A DNA stretch of 15,460 bases from Candidatus Hydrogenedentota bacterium. GTDB taxonomy: Bacteria; Hydrogenedentota; Hydrogenedentia; Hydrogenedentales; SLHB01. Location: positions 1 through 15,460 of the forward strand of contig PUMX01000113.1 of NCBI GenBank assembly GCA_003552485.1, in the 5' to 3' direction. Position 1 is the stretch's first letter. Each line of letters begins with the position of its first letter. Of this stretch, positions 13,829 through 15,460 are shown piece after piece. The notes under the pieces were generated by a model that worked only from the letters and a program-made list of their open reading frames with translations, made no database searches and was not told the DNA's origin. A program made the translations under genes and the position numbers.

Positions 13829-14099
13829 CCCGGCAGCACATGCCATCGGAAGACCATCAGCGCCATGGATGGTCCCACTTGATACGGACCACGCATGAGC
13901 CGCTCGCACCAAAGCCATTAACTGTAGCTCGGCTCTACGCCGGAAAGAAGACGCAGACGCGAGACGAACAAGAAGAGAGCCGCGCTCTTGCGGAAACCTT
14001 TTGGCTTAGCTCATTTAGACGGCGTACATGATACTATAGGGATCATAACCACAGCGATTGGAAGCCAGGCAAAGAACCCTTTACACAAGGAGTTGAGCC
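13829..14099. other. 271-nt intergenic stretch before the oxidoreductase gene
   Basis: No gene is supported. A plus frame over 13825-14031 has only a TTG start overlapping the antiporter stop and no recognisable motifs. The right end holds an extended -10 candidate and an ATGAT/ATCAT dyad. No intrinsic terminator for the antiporter transcript is seen. Confidence 0.5.
14029..14037 (+). promoter_or_regulatory. Extended -10 promoter candidate of the oxidoreductase gene
   Basis: TG-A-TACTAT (14029-14037) fits the TGnTATAAT form with 4 of 6 matches and no good -35 box. It is overlapped by a dyad, ATGAT (14028-14032) and ATCAT (14042-14046), that could be an operator covering the -10 box and the start site. 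The leader would be about 55 nt. Confidence 0.35.
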
Positions 14100-15460
14100 A
14101 TGGACAAGGCAAGGGTAGGGCGGCGCGCGTTTCTGAAGGCAGGCGCAGCGGCCGGCGCAGGGTTAGCCGCGGGCTACGGGCTAGACGCTCGTTCGTATGC
14201 GCGGGTGGCGGGATCAAACGAACGGATGAACCTCGCTGTGATCGGCGTCGGCGGCAGAGGTCGCCGGGTCTTGGATATACTCGCGGGCAGGGAGCGCACC
14301 CGGCAAGGAGAATATGCGGAGCGGGTAACCGGCACGCATATTGCCGCGCTGTGCGATGTGAATATGCGCCGCGCGGGCGATGCATTTGACGTGTATTCCG
14401 ATGCAGCGGAATACAACGACTACCGCAGAATGCTCGATGAGATGGACGGTGATATTGACGCCGTCGTCGTAAGCACATCCGACCACAGCCATGCGCCCGC
14501 CAGTGTGACTGCGATGCGAATGGGCAAGCCCGTATTCTGCGAAAAGCCGGGCGCCCATTCCGTGCGGGAAGCGCGGGTGATGGCCGAGGTGGCGAAGGAA
14601 CAAGGCGTGGCCACCCAGCTGTGCACGCAGGCGAACGCGACGGAAAACATCCGGCGCGTCGTCGAGCTGATCCGTAGCGGCGCGATCGGCGAAGTCAGCG
14701 CCTTTCACATCTGGGAACGCACGGTACGAGAGACCATGGAGATACCCACGGAGTCGGCCCCGGAGCCTGATTCTCTGCATTGGGACCTGTGGCTTGGGCC
14801 CGCGCCTTGGCGGCCGTACCATCCGGACTACATTCCCCGAAAAGAGCCAGGATGGGAGCTCATGTGGGACTTCGCAGGTGGAGAGTTGACCAACATGGGA
14901 TGTCACTTCTTCAACTGGGGATTCTGGGCGCTGGACTTGCGGCATCCGTCGACGGTCGAGGCCGAAGGATCCGAATCCCCGCACCCGCGGACCGTGCCGC
15001 CCAGGCTGCACGTGCGGTATGAGTTTGAACGCAGCGGCGGCAAACCGCCGGTCACGCTCACCTGGACCCATGACGACGAGCCGCGCGCCGTGTTCGCCGA
15101 GCACGACCTGCCCGACTGGGCGTGGGGCGTGTTCGTGGGAGATAAGGGCATGTTGCTCGTCAGCTACCCCGAGCACAAGTTGTGGCCAGAGGACGAGTTC
15201 GAGGATTTCGAACCGCCGGAGCCCAGCATTGCGCCGTCCATTGGGCATTACGCCGAATGGATCAAAGCCTGCCGGGGCGAAGGCGAAGCACTGTGCCACT
15301 TCGGCTATTCGATGCCCATCACGGAGGCGGTATTGCTTGGAAACGTGGCCTTCCGCAGTGGGCGAAAGCTCGAGTGGAATGCCGAGCAGTTTACCATCGA
15401 CAACGCCCACGAGGCCGAAGGATTCCTTCAACGCGGTTATCGACCCGGCTGGACACTGTA
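14100..15460 (+). CDS. Gfo/Idh/MocA family oxidoreductase with a Tat signal peptide (3' end at window edge)
   Basis: The frame has 453 full codons and ends with a bare TA at the last two bases. The final residues (GYRPGWTL) look like a natural C-terminus for this family, so the missing base probably completes a TAA or TAG. Residues 7-13 (G-R-R-A-F-L-K) form a Tat motif before an Ala/Gly-rich stretch, so the folded enzyme with its cofactor is probably exported to the periplasm. The Rossmann start is LAVIGVGGRG (from residue 45), and the family's EKP motif is E148-K149-P150 (PVFCEKPGAH). The substrate half has a GGELTNMGCHFFNW segment that aligns with the family's His-containing active-site loop. 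By family it is an NAD(P)-dependent sugar or polyol dehydrogenase; the substrate is unknown. Tat-exported members are abundant in Planctomycetes and related phyla. AAGGAG (14087-14092) lies 7 nt before the ATG, which fixes the start. No signs of transfer or damage are seen. Confidence 0.92.
   Translation, partial: MDKARVGRRAFLKAGAAAGAGLAAGYGLDARSYARVAGSNERMNLAVIGVGGRGRRVLDILAGRERTRQGEYAERVTGTHIAALCDVNMRRAGDAFDVYSDAAEYNDYRRMLDEMDGDIDAVVVSTSDHSHAPASVTAMRMGKPVFCEKPGAHSVREARVMAEVAKEQGVATQLCTQANATENIRRVVELIRSGAIGEVSAFHIWERTVRETMEIPTESAPEPDSLHWDLWLGPAPWRPYHPDYIPRKEPGWELMWDFAGGELTNMGCHFFNWGFWALDLRHPSTVEAEGSESPHPRTVPPRLHVRYEFERSGGKPPVTLTWTHDDEPRAVFAEHDLPDWAWGVFVGDKGMLLVSYPEHKLWPEDEFEDFEPPEPSIAPSIGHYAEWIKACRGEGEALCHFGYSMPITEAVLLGNVAFRSGRKLEWNAEQFTIDNAHEAEGFLQRGYRPGWTL

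Noticed and set aside
14214..15431. Open minus-strand frame of 405 codons opposite the oxidoreductase gene
   Set aside because: It is antisense to a clear Gfo/Idh/MocA gene with Tat motif, EKP motif and ribosome site. Its translation shows no family motifs. Long antisense frames are expected in GC-rich codon-biased genes.
1..15460. Mobile element, phage, CRISPR or toxin-antitoxin locus
   Set aside because: No transposase, integrase, direct-repeat array, attachment repeats or small paired genes were seen, and gene spacing and strand use are uniform.

Overview
The window is GC-rich (about 60% by eye). Every gene I can support lies on the plus strand. I see no rRNA, tRNA, CRISPR array, insertion sequence or phage gene. 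The mix suggests a Gram-negative bacterium of the Planctomycetes/PVC or Hydrogenedentes type: a Tat-exported Gfo/Idh/MocA oxidoreductase, a Sec-exported isoaspartyl methyltransferase, a fused membrane/spermidine-synthase-like protein, and a zf-TFIIB/LemA/HtpX cluster. That placement is an inference with low confidence. The region reads as ordinary chromosome made of several short transcription units.

Layout. (1) Positions 2-712: the 3' part of a family 2 glycosyltransferase, cut by the left edge. (2) Positions 954-5271: a two-gene unit separated by 1 nt, encoding an SbcD/YhaO-like metallophosphoesterase and an SbcC/YhaN-like coiled-coil ATPase. The ATPase has a transmembrane hairpin in the middle of its coiled coil. 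A promoter-like pair and a hairpin lie in the leader. (3) Positions 5272-5675: 404 nt without a convincing gene but with several small hairpins. (4) Positions 5676-6449: an exported protein-L-isoaspartate O-methyltransferase. It is followed by a large membrane protein with a spermidine-synthase-like domain (6538-8970) and a short-chain dehydrogenase (9078-9779). (5) Positions 9968-12353: a zf-TFIIB zinc-finger protein, LemA, and an HtpX-like M48 protease with an extra C-terminal zinc ribbon. A good sigma70-type promoter precedes them, and a G/C-tract palindrome sits exactly in its spacer. (6) Positions 12566-13828: a monovalent cation:proton antiporter behind a structured leader of about 150 nt. 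(7) Positions 14100-15460: a Tat-signal Gfo/Idh/MocA oxidoreductase whose stop codon appears to be cut by the right edge.

How the genes relate. YhaO-like and YhaN-like proteins should form one nuclease/ATPase complex of the Mre11-Rad50 type. The mid-coil membrane hairpin suggests this one is held at the inner membrane. The zf-TFIIB/lemA/htpX unit looks like a membrane-protein quality-control cluster that may be metal- or thiol-responsive. The exported isoaspartyl methyltransferase would repair aged proteins in the periplasm. The antiporter handles Na+/K+/H+ balance. The most interesting points are the membrane hairpin in place of a zinc hook, the CsoR-like palindrome in the zinc-finger promoter, the structured antiporter leader with alternative pairings, and the loss of the catalytic Asp motif in the spermidine-synthase-like protein.
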